Source: JBBPZA01 sp963797015
GTDB taxonomy: Bacteria > Actinomycetota > Thermoleophilia > Solirubrobacterales > Solirubrobacteraceae
Reading direction: 5' to 3'
NCBI GenBank assembly: GCA_963797015.1
Contig: CAWCNV010000011.1
Coordinates: 1 to 64,000, forward strand
Length of the DNA stretch: 64,000 nucleotides
Shown: piece after piece, positions 52,571 to 60,867 of the stretch
Layout: each line of letters begins with the position of its first letter
Position numbering within the stretch: position 1 is the stretch's first letter
The notes under the pieces: generated by a model
Told to the model about the DNA's origin: nothing
Seen by the model: the letters and a program-made list of their open reading frames with translations, nothing else
Database searches by the model: none
Made by a program: the position numbers and the translations under genes

Positions 52571-53569
52571 ATGATCGCTTTCGGGTCTTCGATCACCTCA
52601 GAGGACGTCTACGCGCGGTGCGCCGAGCCCGGGATCCGGCGGGCGTCCGAGCCTGACAGCGCTGTTCTGGCCCGGCCGGCCAGCGGGACCATCTTCGCGA
52701 GCTACAACCACGTGCTCGACGAGGCGGCCGAGCTCGACGACCTGGAGGCGCTCGTGCTGCTGCACCAGGACGCCGAGATCGTCGATCCGCGCTTCTGCTC
52801 CAAGCTGCGCGAGGCGCTCGCGGACCCGGACGTCGGCGTCGTCGGCTGCGTCGGCGCGATCGGGGTGCGGAACATCGACTGGTGGGACGGCTCGATCACC
52901 TGGGCGTCGTTCAGCCACCGCTACCCGGAGCTCGGCGGCGGGGAGCTCCCATCGCTGACCTGGGACGACGACGACCTTCCGCCCTTCGGTCAGCTGGGCG
53001 AGGTCGACACCGTCGACGGCTTCGTGCTCGCGCTGTCGCCGTGGGTCGTGCGCAACGTGCGCTTCGACGAGTCGCTGGGGCATTCGCTGCACGGCTACGA
53101 CTTCGACTTCTGCCTGCAGGTCCGGGCGGCGGGCCGCAAGATCGCGACCGCGGACTTCAAGCTGATCCACCATCACTCGCTCGTGCTCGGGAGCGACCTC
53201 GACCAGTGGGCGCGCGCGCACGTGTCCGTCGCGGAGAAGTGGGACGGGAGGATGCCGGACGTCGGGGTCGCGCCCGGCGACTGGAAGCAGCGTGCCCGTC
53301 GCGCCGAGGCCGACGCTGCGATGTGGCGGGCGCAGGAGAAGAGCTGGCGGCTCAAAGTGGCCGCGCTCGGCGTTCGCCACCAGAACGAGCAATCGCTGAT
53401 GACGACCTCGATCGGCTGGCGGCTGACCGCGCCGCTGCGCCGGGTCCAGGCGCTTCGTCGCACGCGGCGCGCGGCGCCGGCTCCCGCGCGCGACTCCGGC
53501 GGGGACGCGTCGGGCACGGTCATCGGGCGCAGGCTCCGGCGCCCGAGGCCGACCGAGCCCGAGCAGTGA
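52571..53569 (+). CDS. glycosyltransferase-like protein (GT2-type), copy 2
   Basis: A 332-residue paralogue of copy 1. It shares MIAFGSSI, LVLLHQDAEIVDPRFC, VRNVRFDESLG and HGYDFDFCLQVRAAGRK, and has a longer C-terminus (MTTSIGWRLTAPLRR, then a Gly/Arg-rich tail). ATG 52571 is chosen by alignment with copy 1; GTG 52544 is possible. Its stop overlaps the next start as GTGA. A block of about 110 bases is nearly identical to copy 3. Confidence 0.78.
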   Translation: MIAFGSSITSEDVYARCAEPGIRRASEPDSAVLARPASGTIFASYNHVLDEAAELDDLEALVLLHQDAEIVDPRFCSKLREALADPDVGVVGCVGAIGVRNIDWWDGSITWASFSHRYPELGGGELPSLTWDDDDLPPFGQLGEVDTVDGFVLALSPWVVRNVRFDESLGHSLHGYDFDFCLQVRAAGRKIATADFKLIHHHSLVLGSDLDQWARAHVSVAEKWDGRMPDVGVAPGDWKQRARRAEADAAMWRAQEKSWRLKVAALGVRHQNEQSLMTTSIGWRLTAPLRRVQALRRTRRAAPAPARDSGGDASGTVIGRRLRRPRPTEPEQ

Positions 53570-54480
53570 TCGCGTTCGCGTCGTCGATCACCAAGCAGGA
53601 CGTCTACGAGCGCTGCGCCGAGCCGGGCATCCGGCTGGCGGCCGAGCCTGGAAGCGCGGTCCTCTCGCTACCCGCCGCCGGATCGATCTTCGCCAGCTAC
53701 AACCGGCTGCTCGACGAGGCGGCGAAGCTCGATGAGCTGGAGGCGCTCGTGCTGCTGCACCAGGACGCGGAGATCGTCGATCCGCGCTTCTGCTCCAAGC
53801 TGCGCGAGGCGCTCGCGGACCCGGACGTCGGGGTCGTCGGCTGCGCCGGCGCGGTCGGGGTGCGGAGCATGGCGTGGTGGGAGGGGTCGATCACGTGGGC
53901 CTCGTTCAACCATCGCTACGAGGAGTTCCGCGGCGGGGAGTCTCCCTCGTACACGTGGGGCGAGGGGAATGCTCCACCCTGGGCGCACGTGGGGGAGGTC
54001 GACACGGTCGACGGCTTCCTGCTGGCGCTCTCGCCGTGGGTGGTGCGCAACGTGCGCTTCGACGAGTCGCTCGGCCAGCTGCTGCACGGCTACGACTTCG
54101 ACTTCTGCCTGCAGGTGCGCGCGGCGGGCCGCAAGGTCGCGACCGCGGACCTCAAGGTCGTCCACCACCATCCGATCTTCGGGAGCGACCTCGAGCAGTG
54201 GGCGCGCGCCCACGTGACGGTCGCGGAGAAGTGGCACGGCAGGATGCCCGGGGTCGGAGACGCGCCCGGAGGCTGGGAGGAGCGGACACGGCGCGCCGAG
54301 GCCCAGGCGGCCGCCCTGCGCGCAGACGCGATCGGCTGGCAGCTGAAGACCGCTGCCCACACCGCCCGCTACCACCGCGATCTCGCGGTGATCAAGACCT
54401 CGGTCGGCTGGAAGCTGACGGCGCCGCTGCGCGGGCTTCAGAAGCTTTGGCGCCGGGCCCGCCCCAAGCCGCGGCCGTAG
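53566..54480 (+). CDS. glycosyltransferase-like protein (GT2-type), copy 3
   Basis: A 304-residue paralogue starting at GTG 53566 (VIAFASSITKQDVYERC). It keeps the HQDAEIVDPRFC and HGYDFDFCLQVRAAGRK blocks and ends KTSVGWKLTAPLRGLQ. Its last codons lie in the first unit of a 39-base tandem repeat that includes the stop codon. Co-translated with copy 2. Confidence 0.78.
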   Translation: MIAFASSITKQDVYERCAEPGIRLAAEPGSAVLSLPAAGSIFASYNRLLDEAAKLDELEALVLLHQDAEIVDPRFCSKLREALADPDVGVVGCAGAVGVRSMAWWEGSITWASFNHRYEEFRGGESPSYTWGEGNAPPWAHVGEVDTVDGFLLALSPWVVRNVRFDESLGQLLHGYDFDFCLQVRAAGRKVATADLKVVHHHPIFGSDLEQWARAHVTVAEKWHGRMPGVGDAPGGWEERTRRAEAQAAALRADAIGWQLKTAAHTARYHRDLAVIKTSVGWKLTAPLRGLQKLWRRARPKPRP

Positions 54481-54537
54481 CCGGCGGCGCACCGTGACCG
54501 CCCCAAGCCGCGGCCCAATCCGGCGGCGCACCGTGAC
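54460..54537. repeat. two tandem 39-bp units across a stop codon
   Basis: Unit 1 (54460-54498) and unit 2 (54499-54537) both start CGCCCCAAGCC and end GGCGCACCGTGAC. They differ at 3 positions, all in the GTAG/CAAT tetramer, which in unit 1 holds the stop codon of copy 3. A third unit is not present. Confidence 0.85.
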
Positions 54538-54551
54538 CTAGGCTGGCGCGC

Positions 54552-55325
54552 ATGTCCGCGCCGCGCCTGCCTCCCCACGTCGCGGCCCTCGCCGGCGAGC
54601 TCACCAGCCTGCCCGGCGCGCTCGCGGTGGTCCTCGGTGGCTCGCGCGCCACCGCGACCCATCGCCCCGACAGCGACTGGGACCTCGGCGTCTACTACCG
54701 GGGCTCACGGCGGCCGCTCGACCCCGAGGACGTGCGCCGGCTCGGGCACGAGGGCCACGTCTCCGAGCTGGGCGAGTGGGGACCGATCGTCAACGGCGGC
54801 GCGTGGCTCCAGATCGACGGCACGCCGATCGACGTCCTGTTTCGCGACCTCGATACCGTCGAGCGCGAGATCGACGAAGCGCAGCGAGGCCGGTTCGAGG
54901 TCGTGTCGCAGAACGGCTGCATCGTCGGCGCGCCGACCTACTCGCTCGTCGGCGAGCTGGCGCTCTGCCGGCCGCTCTCCGGCGAGCTTCCGCGCCCGAG
55001 CTTCCCAGATGCCCTTGCGGCGGCGGCGCCCGAGCGCTGGAACGGGCGCGCCGCGGTCGCGCTGATGTTCGCGCAGATCCATGCCCGCGCAGCCGACACC
55101 GTTTGCTGCGCTGGGATGCTCGTCCACGCCGTCCTGTGCGCCGCCCACGCACGGCTGGCGGCGCGCCGCGAATGGGTCCTCAACGAGAAGGGCCTCGTCC
55201 GGCGCGCCGGGCTCGAGGCGGCTCAGCGCCTGCTCGCCGCGCCGGGGACGACGAGCGAGGAGCTCGCCGCCGCCGGCGCGGCGGTCAGCGCGGCCGTCGG
55301 CGTTTCACCGCTCGCGCCGCGCTGA
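54552..55325 (+). CDS. nucleotidyltransferase domain protein
   Basis: A 257-residue protein with the minimal nucleotidyltransferase core: GGSRATATHRPDSDWDLGVY contains the GS motif and two catalytic Asp, and IDVLFRDLD gives the third. A helical C-terminal domain follows. Such proteins modify small molecules (for example antibiotics) or act as MNT-type antitoxins; no HEPN partner is adjacent, so the substrate is open. Confidence 0.85.
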   Translation: MSAPRLPPHVAALAGELTSLPGALAVVLGGSRATATHRPDSDWDLGVYYRGSRRPLDPEDVRRLGHEGHVSELGEWGPIVNGGAWLQIDGTPIDVLFRDLDTVEREIDEAQRGRFEVVSQNGCIVGAPTYSLVGELALCRPLSGELPRPSFPDALAAAAPERWNGRAAVALMFAQIHARAADTVCCAGMLVHAVLCAAHARLAARREWVLNEKGLVRRAGLEAAQRLLAAPGTTSEELAAAGAAVSAAVGVSPLAPR

Positions 55326-55342
55326 CCCGCCGCGCCGGTCCC

Positions 55343-56023
55343 CTACCGGGCCGTGGACGCTTCGCCGCCGCGCAGGTAGAGCGCGGCGCTCAGGATCAGG
55401 ACCCAGACGGGCAGGCCCCAGAACTCGACGACCCAGAGCGGCGTGAACCCGGCCACCCCGACGAGGATCGCCAGCCACCCCAGCGCCCGGGGGACGAGGG
55501 AGGTGCGGACCACCACGGCGCCCGACGAGATCATCATGAGCCCGAATCCGACGGCCATCGGGGTGCCGAAGTCGATGCTCAGGCTCGACAGCGTCTGCGT
55601 GACCTGCGGGGCGACGTGGCCCGCGGTGTCGGCGGCGGTGAACGTGATGCCGACGTTGGTCAGGGTCCCCGTTGCGGCGATGACGATCCCCGCGAAGGCG
55701 AGCCGCGCGAGGGGCTCGCGGCCCCCATCGGCGGCGCGCAGCGCATCGCGCAGGACCGTGCCGAACCCGACCAGCGCCCCGGTGGCGACGGCGAAGATCG
55801 CCGCGGCCACCATCTGCTTGTCGGAGTGGCTCGACCAGTAGGCGACCGCCTTGGCGGCCGACGCGTCGGCGCCGGGCTGATCGGCGCTGAGCGGGAAGGC
55901 GACGAAGAGGCCCAGCACCGAAAAGGCTCCGAGCACCGCTCCGAGGGCTCCGCCGCCGAAGCGCGCGCGTGCCCTGCGCCGCTTCGGGGCCGTGCTCGGA
56001 GCGGCATAGACCTGGCTTGACAT
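55343..56023 (-). CDS. membrane protein of unknown function, about six helices
   Basis: A 226-residue integral membrane protein: a basic N-terminus (KRRRARARF), then about six hydrophobic segments (LGAVLGAFSVLGLFVAF to LPVWVLILSAALYL). No functional motif recognised; the pattern is like DUF4386-type proteins. ATG 56023 follows AGGAGG. Its 5' end is near the response regulator, but it need not share its operon. Confidence 0.75.
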   Translation of the reverse strand: MSSQVYAAPSTAPKRRRARARFGGGALGAVLGAFSVLGLFVAFPLSADQPGADASAAKAVAYWSSHSDKQMVAAAIFAVATGALVGFGTVLRDALRAADGGREPLARLAFAGIVIAATGTLTNVGITFTAADTAGHVAPQVTQTLSSLSIDFGTPMAVGFGLMMISSGAVVVRTSLVPRALGWLAILVGVAGFTPLWVVEFWGLPVWVLILSAALYLRGGEASTAR

Positions 56024-56111
56024 GGCTCCTCCTTTGGATCGCTTGACCCATCCGACGCTATGGGCGCCCGCGCCGCCGGGCATCGGCGCTGCCGCTCGAA
56101 GCGGCTAAGCG

Positions 56112-56765
56112 CTAGCGCTGATCCTGGGTGGCGCCGAGGTGCGCGAGCACGGCCAGCACGCGGCGGTGGCCGTCCTCGCGCTCGGGCAGGTCGAGCTTCA
56201 TCAGCACGTGGCGGACGTGGGCCTCGACCGTGCGCTCGCTCAGGAACAGGCGCTTGGCGATGCCGGTATTGGTCAGGCCCTCGGCCATCAGCTCCAACAC
56301 CTCGCGCTCGCGATCGGAGAGCTCGGCGAGCGGACCGTCGCGATCCTGCGGCGCGAGCAGCCTCGCCACCACCTTCGGATCGAGCGCCGATCCGCCCGAC
56401 GCGACGCGCTCCGCCGCCGCGAGGAACTCGCCGACGTCGAGCACGCGGTCCTTCAGGAGGTAGCCGAAGCCGCCCAGCGTGACCAGCTCGACCGCGTGCG
56501 CCGTCTCGATGTGCTGGGAGAGAACGAGCACGCCGACCTCGGGATGGGCCTGCTTCACCTCCCGTGCCGCCCGTGTCCCCTCGTCGGTGAAGCTCGGCGG
56601 CATGCGGATATCGGCCACCACCAGGTCGGGACGGTGGCCCGCGACCGCGGGCAGCAGTCGCTCGGCGTCGCCCATCGACGCGACCACCTCGTGGCCGCCG
56701 TCCGCGAACAGCCGCGCCAGCCCTTCGCGCAGCAGGACCTGGTCCTCCGCGATCAGGACGCGCAC
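56112..56765 (-). CDS. NarL/LuxR-family response regulator
   Basis: A 217-residue regulator: receiver domain with Asp52 (VVADIRMP) and Lys105 (LLKD), then a LuxR-type helix-turn-helix (ELSDREREVLELMAEG, LFLSERTVEAHV). It overlaps the histidine kinase gene by 13 bases, so the two form a pair. Targets unknown; the palindrome at 58841 is one candidate site. Confidence 0.93.
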   Translation of the reverse strand: MRVLIAEDQVLLREGLARLFADGGHEVVASMGDAERLLPAVAGHRPDLVVADIRMPPSFTDEGTRAAREVKQAHPEVGVLVLSQHIETAHAVELVTLGGFGYLLKDRVLDVGEFLAAAERVASGGSALDPKVVARLLAPQDRDGPLAELSDREREVLELMAEGLTNTGIAKRLFLSERTVEAHVRHVLMKLDLPEREDGHRRVLAVLAHLGATQDQR

Positions 56766-58777
56766 GGCAGCTCCGCGGTGAGAGTGGTCCCGCGCCCCCG
56801 GGGGCTCTCGAGGCTGAGCGTCCCACCCTGTGCGACGACGCGGTCGGAGAGGCCGCTCAGTCCCGACCCCTCACCCTCCGCGGCGCCGCCGACGCCGTCG
56901 TCGGCGACCGACACGACGAGCGTTCCATTGCGCTGAGCGGCGCTGAGAACCACCTTCGAGGCCTGCGCGTGCTTGACCGCGTTGGTGAGCCCCTCGCAGG
57001 CGATGAAGTAGGCGGCGGCCTCGACGCCGTCCGGAAGCCGGACGGAGGTTGCTCGGACCTCGACGGGCAGCGGCGCGCGATCGGCGAGCTCGCGCAGGGC
57101 GGGGGCCAGCCCCGCGTCGAGCTGCGCCGGAGGCAGGCCGCGCGCAAGCTCGCGCAGCTCGTCGATGGCCAGCCCGAGCTCGGCAACGGCCCCGTCGAGC
57201 GTCTGATCGACGCGGCCGGGCGCGCGGTCTCCGAGCTCGTGCTGGGCGTGGCGCACCGCGAGCCCGATCGTGACGAGTCGCTGCTGCGCCCCGTCGTGCA
57301 GGTCGCGTTCGATCCGCCGCCGCTCCTCGTATCCGGCGGCGACGATCCGCGCGCGCGAGGCCTCGACCTCCGCGAGCTGCCGGCGAAGAGCCACTCGCAG
57401 GCGGGCGATCTCGATCGCGAGCCCGCCCGCCTCGACGAGCTTGGGGAGGAGATCCTCGTGCTCGGGGCTGGCCGGCTGGTGGAGGACGATCCCGAGCGGC
57501 GCGCCCGCGCGGCGGATCTCCGTTCGCCGGCGCCCGTCGTCGGGAGCGTCGCCGGCGGGCATGCCGCGCGCGTCCACATAGAGCTCTGACTCGGGGAGGA
57601 AGAAGCGCAGCTCCAACCGCGGGTCCGAGACCAGCTCGCGAAGCAGGTCCTCGATCGACTCAGGGACCGCGCGACCCGCGCGCAGGTCCTCGAGGAAGCC
57701 GTGTATCCGCTGCAGCGCGTCGTAGCGCGCGCGGTTGAAGCGCCGGTCGACCGCGTCCTGGACGCGCGCGCGCAGGGGGCGGAAGGCGATCGCCGCGGCG
57801 AGCGTCGCGCCGGCCGTCGTCCACGCCGAGCCTCGCCCGAGCGCCGTGCCCAGTAGCAGCGCGGTGATGGCATAGGCGGCGGCCAGCAGGACCGTCAGCG
57901 CGCCGTAGACGAGCGTGCGGTTGATGACGACGTCGATGTCGTACAGCCGGTAGCGCCGGATCGCGACGCCGGCCGCCACGGGGAACGCGGCGAAGGTGAG
58001 GCCGAGCAAGCCGATGCGGATCTGTAGGTGCCCCTCCGGCCAGATGAACCAGCTGCACATGTCGAGCAGGACGGCGGTCGAGACCAGCGTGCCGACCGTA
58101 AGCACGAGCTTGAGCTGCTGGCGCTGGATGCCTCGCGCGCGGCGCAGCCGGACCGCGAGCGAGACCGCGCCCAGTCCGATGCCGATCACAACCAGGTACC
58201 AGCCGGCCTGGTTGATGGCGAACATGGCCGAGCGCGTTCCCGAGATCCCGAACGGGTTCGAGGCAACCGCGAACGGCTCGTCGAACCGGCCGGGACGCAG
58301 GCCGTCGCCGAGCACGAGCAGTACGAGCCCCAGCCCGAGCGCGGCCGCCACCGGTCGCCAGCGCCGGGAGGGGAGGCGCCCGTCCGGGAACAGCAGTATC
58401 GAGACGCCCAACATGGCGGCGATCGCCTCGGATGGGAACCACGCCGCGACGGTCGCGCCGGGCAGCCGTTCGGCCGTGGCGTGCAGGCCGTAGTTCGCGT
58501 ACTCGTAGAACAGAATCGAGGCTGCCGTGAGGAGGCCGGTGATGCAGAAGACCCAGCCGATCCGGTTGTCCGGCACCCGCGAGGAGACGATCGCCCCGAC
58601 GGTCACGAAGGCGAGCGAGAGCACCATGAACGAGAGCCCGCCGAAACCGCCGAAGAGGTCGTCCTTCACGGGACGGCCGGGGCCGAGCGCCAGGAGCACC
58701 AGGCTCGGGATGACGATCAGGACGCACAGCGCCAAGGCCAGCGCGGCGACGCGGCGGGCCTTCAGCACCGAGGCCAT
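56753..58777 (-). CDS. membrane sensor histidine kinase (HisKA_3 type)
   Basis: A 674-residue kinase with about eight N-terminal membrane helices, a linker with a GAF-like part, and the HisKA_3 phosphoacceptor in ERDLHDGAQQ (His494). The ATPase end shows NAVKHAQAS, SVADDGVGG and GLSGLSDRV. It phosphorylates the overlapping response regulator. The long membrane part suggests sensing within the bilayer; signal unknown. Confidence 0.92.
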   Translation of the reverse strand: MASVLKARRVAALALALCVLIVIPSLVLLALGPGRPVKDDLFGGFGGLSFMVLSLAFVTVGAIVSSRVPDNRIGWVFCITGLLTAASILFYEYANYGLHATAERLPGATVAAWFPSEAIAAMLGVSILLFPDGRLPSRRWRPVAAALGLGLVLLVLGDGLRPGRFDEPFAVASNPFGISGTRSAMFAINQAGWYLVVIGIGLGAVSLAVRLRRARGIQRQQLKLVLTVGTLVSTAVLLDMCSWFIWPEGHLQIRIGLLGLTFAAFPVAAGVAIRRYRLYDIDVVINRTLVYGALTVLLAAAYAITALLLGTALGRGSAWTTAGATLAAAIAFRPLRARVQDAVDRRFNRARYDALQRIHGFLEDLRAGRAVPESIEDLLRELVSDPRLELRFFLPESELYVDARGMPAGDAPDDGRRRTEIRRAGAPLGIVLHQPASPEHEDLLPKLVEAGGLAIEIARLRVALRRQLAEVEASRARIVAAGYEERRRIERDLHDGAQQRLVTIGLAVRHAQHELGDRAPGRVDQTLDGAVAELGLAIDELRELARGLPPAQLDAGLAPALRELADRAPLPVEVRATSVRLPDGVEAAAYFIACEGLTNAVKHAQASKVVLSAAQRNGTLVVSVADDGVGGAAEGEGSGLSGLSDRVVAQGGTLSLESPRGRGTTLTAELPCAS

Positions 58778-58840
58778 CTTGACCGCGAGCCTCTCATCTT
58801 CCCGCGGTCATGGTCCCAGCGCGGGCTCCGGTCGGCAACG

Positions 58841-58872
58841 GTGCTGGCACTGGCGCGGCTCAGTGCCAGCAC
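58841..58872. promoter_or_regulatory. 12-bp perfect inverted repeat in a divergent promoter region
   Basis: GTGCTGGCACTG (58841-58852) and CAGTGCCAGCAC (58861-58872) surround an 8-base spacer. The distance from arm centre to arm centre is 20 bases, two helical turns, as in dimer operators. It lies in the 229-base gap between the kinase and the FAD monooxygenase genes. Confidence 0.6.
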
Positions 58873-59006
58873 TCGGTCAATCGAGCGCGCCGGCCGGTGG
58901 GCCGATCGTCGCGCAGCAGATCGAGGATCCGCCGTCGTCCACGCTTGACGCGCGCCCGCCGCAGTGGCACGGTCAGCGCGTCGTCGAGAACAGGGGAGAG
59001 GTGCAC

Positions 59007-60227
59007 GTGAGTGAGGACTGGGATGCGATCGTCATCGGCGCGCGCTGTGGGGGATCGCCCACGGCGATGCTGCTGGCGCGCCAGGGCTACAAGGTGTTGC
59101 TGGCGGACAAGGCCACGTTCCCGAGCGACACGATCTCGACGCACCTCGTGCACCCGCCGGGGGTGGCCGCGCTGGACCGGTGGGGACTCCTCGAGCAGCT
59201 GAAGGCGACCGGCTGTCCACCCGTCCCGCGGTACTCGTTCGACTTCGGCCCGCTGACGATCGCCGGCACTCCTGCGCCCGCGGACGGCGCGGAGGTGGCG
59301 TACGGCCCGCGGCGCACGGTGCTCGACAAGCTGTTGGTGGACGCGGCGGCCGAAGCCGGCGCTGAGGTCCGCGAGGGGTTCACGGTCGAGGAGGCGATGG
59401 TCGAGGACGGCCTCGTGACCGGCATCCGCGGTCACGCCAAGGGCGGCGCGACGGTCACCGAACGCGCCCGCGTGGTGGTGGGGGCGGACGGCAAGCACTC
59501 GCTCGTGGCCAAGGCAGTGCAACCCGAGCGCTACAACGAGAGCCAAGTCCTGACGCCGGCCTACTACGCGTACTGGAGCGACCTGCCGGCGGACGCCTTC
59601 GACACCTACATCCGGGCGGAGGACGGCCGCGGCTGGGCGGCCATACCGACGCACGACGAGCTCACGTGCGTGGTCCAGGGCTGGCCGCGATCCGAGTTCG
59701 AGACCAACCGCAAGGACATCGAGGGCAACTACATGAAGTCGTTCGAGCTCGCGCCGGAGTTCAACGAGCGGATCGGTCGCGCCACGCGCGAGACGCGCTT
59801 CGTGGGGATGAGCGATATGGCGGGCTACTTCCTGAAGCCCTACGGCCCGGGCTGGGCGCTCGTCGGCGACGCCGGGTACCACAAGCACCCGATCACGGCG
59901 TTCGGGATCACCGACGCGTTCCGCGACGCCGAGGCGGTGGCGACGGCGCTCGACGACACGTTCGCCGGCCGGCGCTCCTACGAGGAGGCGATGGCCGGCT
60001 ACCAGCGCGCCCGCGACCAGGAGGCGATGCCGATCTACGAGTTCACCAACGACTTCGCGAAGATCGAGCCGCCGCCGCCGGAGATGCAACAGCTCATGGG
60101 AGCGATGCAGGGCAACCAGGAGGCGATGGACGGCTTCGTCAGCGTCATGGCCGGCACGCTCCCGGCGCCGGAGTTCTTCGGCCCCGAGAACGCGGGGCGC
60201 ATCATGGCCCAGGCGGGCGCGGGCTAG
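59007..60227 (+). CDS. FAD-dependent monooxygenase (PHBH-type)
   Basis: A 406-residue flavoprotein of the group A monooxygenase/geranylgeranyl reductase class. VIGARCGGSPTAMLLARQG is the N-terminal FAD motif, GADGKHS the middle NADPH/FAD block, and GDAGYHKHPITAFGITDAFRDAE the C-terminal FAD block. GTG 59007 is favoured: GGGGAG stands 8 bases upstream; GTG 59001 is too close. Substrate unknown; divergent from the two-component pair. Confidence 0.87.
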   Translation: MSEDWDAIVIGARCGGSPTAMLLARQGYKVLLADKATFPSDTISTHLVHPPGVAALDRWGLLEQLKATGCPPVPRYSFDFGPLTIAGTPAPADGAEVAYGPRRTVLDKLLVDAAAEAGAEVREGFTVEEAMVEDGLVTGIRGHAKGGATVTERARVVVGADGKHSLVAKAVQPERYNESQVLTPAYYAYWSDLPADAFDTYIRAEDGRGWAAIPTHDELTCVVQGWPRSEFETNRKDIEGNYMKSFELAPEFNERIGRATRETRFVGMSDMAGYFLKPYGPGWALVGDAGYHKHPITAFGITDAFRDAEAVATALDDTFAGRRSYEEAMAGYQRARDQEAMPIYEFTNDFAKIEPPPPEMQQLMGAMQGNQEAMDGFVSVMAGTLPAPEFFGPENAGRIMAQAGAG

Positions 60228-60822
60228 GCGCTGCAATCAGCGTGTCCAGCGCGCAGGCGAGGAAGCAGGCGGCCCCGAGGGACGTGTTCCAGTTCGAGGC
60301 CGCCAGGTCGATCGTCGAGCCGGTCGACGGGAGCACGTAGCCCGCGATCGCGGAGACGCCGAAGAACACGCAGCCGAGCAGGTTGACCGCCGGCTGCCAC
60401 CACCCGCGACCGCCGCGCGCCGGGAGCCAGCCGCGCCGCGGCGACGCCCGGTAGGCGATCGCCCCCGAGATCAGGAAGCAGATCGACCCGAGCGCGTCGG
60501 GGCGCCACACGAACTTGTTGTAGACGGGATCCGACAGCGCCGTGGTCATGCCTCGGTAGGTGGTCCGGTTGAAGAACAGCGTCCCGAGCGACTGGATCGC
60601 CGCCGCCCACCACGCCGCCCGGCCGCTCGGTGCGGAACGCCGTGCGCGCAAGGCGATCCAGCTCTGGAGCGCTCCGCCCGTCGTGAACAGGACCGAGCCG
60701 ACGAAGAACGTGATCCCGGTCGCTTGCGTTCCCACCAGGCCCTGGTAGCCGGGGAACGGGGCGACGAGGAAGCACAGCGAGCCCGCGGCGAAGAACAGCG
60801 CCATCCAGCGGTCGCGGGTCAT
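60202..60822 (-). CDS. YrhK-like membrane protein
   Basis: A 206-residue membrane protein with about five hydrophobic segments. Repeated elements such as GSLCFLVAPFPGYQ, GSVLFTTGGALQSW and SLGTLFFNRTTYR are typical of YrhK-type proteins of unknown role. It converges with the monooxygenase gene and overlaps its end by 26 bases. Confidence 0.75.
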   Translation of the reverse strand: MTRDRWMALFFAAGSLCFLVAPFPGYQGLVGTQATGITFFVGSVLFTTGGALQSWIALRARRSAPSGRAAWWAAAIQSLGTLFFNRTTYRGMTTALSDPVYNKFVWRPDALGSICFLISGAIAYRASPRRGWLPARGGRGWWQPAVNLLGCVFFGVSAIAGYVLPSTGSTIDLAASNWNTSLGAACFLACALDTLIAAPSPRPPGP

Positions 60823-60867
60823 CGGCCGCGAAGTATCGGTGGCGCGGTCGCGCGGGAGGGGGTTCGG

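Noticed and set aside
54552..55325. HEPN/MNT toxin-antitoxin pair
   Set aside because: The nucleotidyltransferase has no adjacent HEPN-type gene; the neighbour is a multi-helix membrane protein on the opposite strand.
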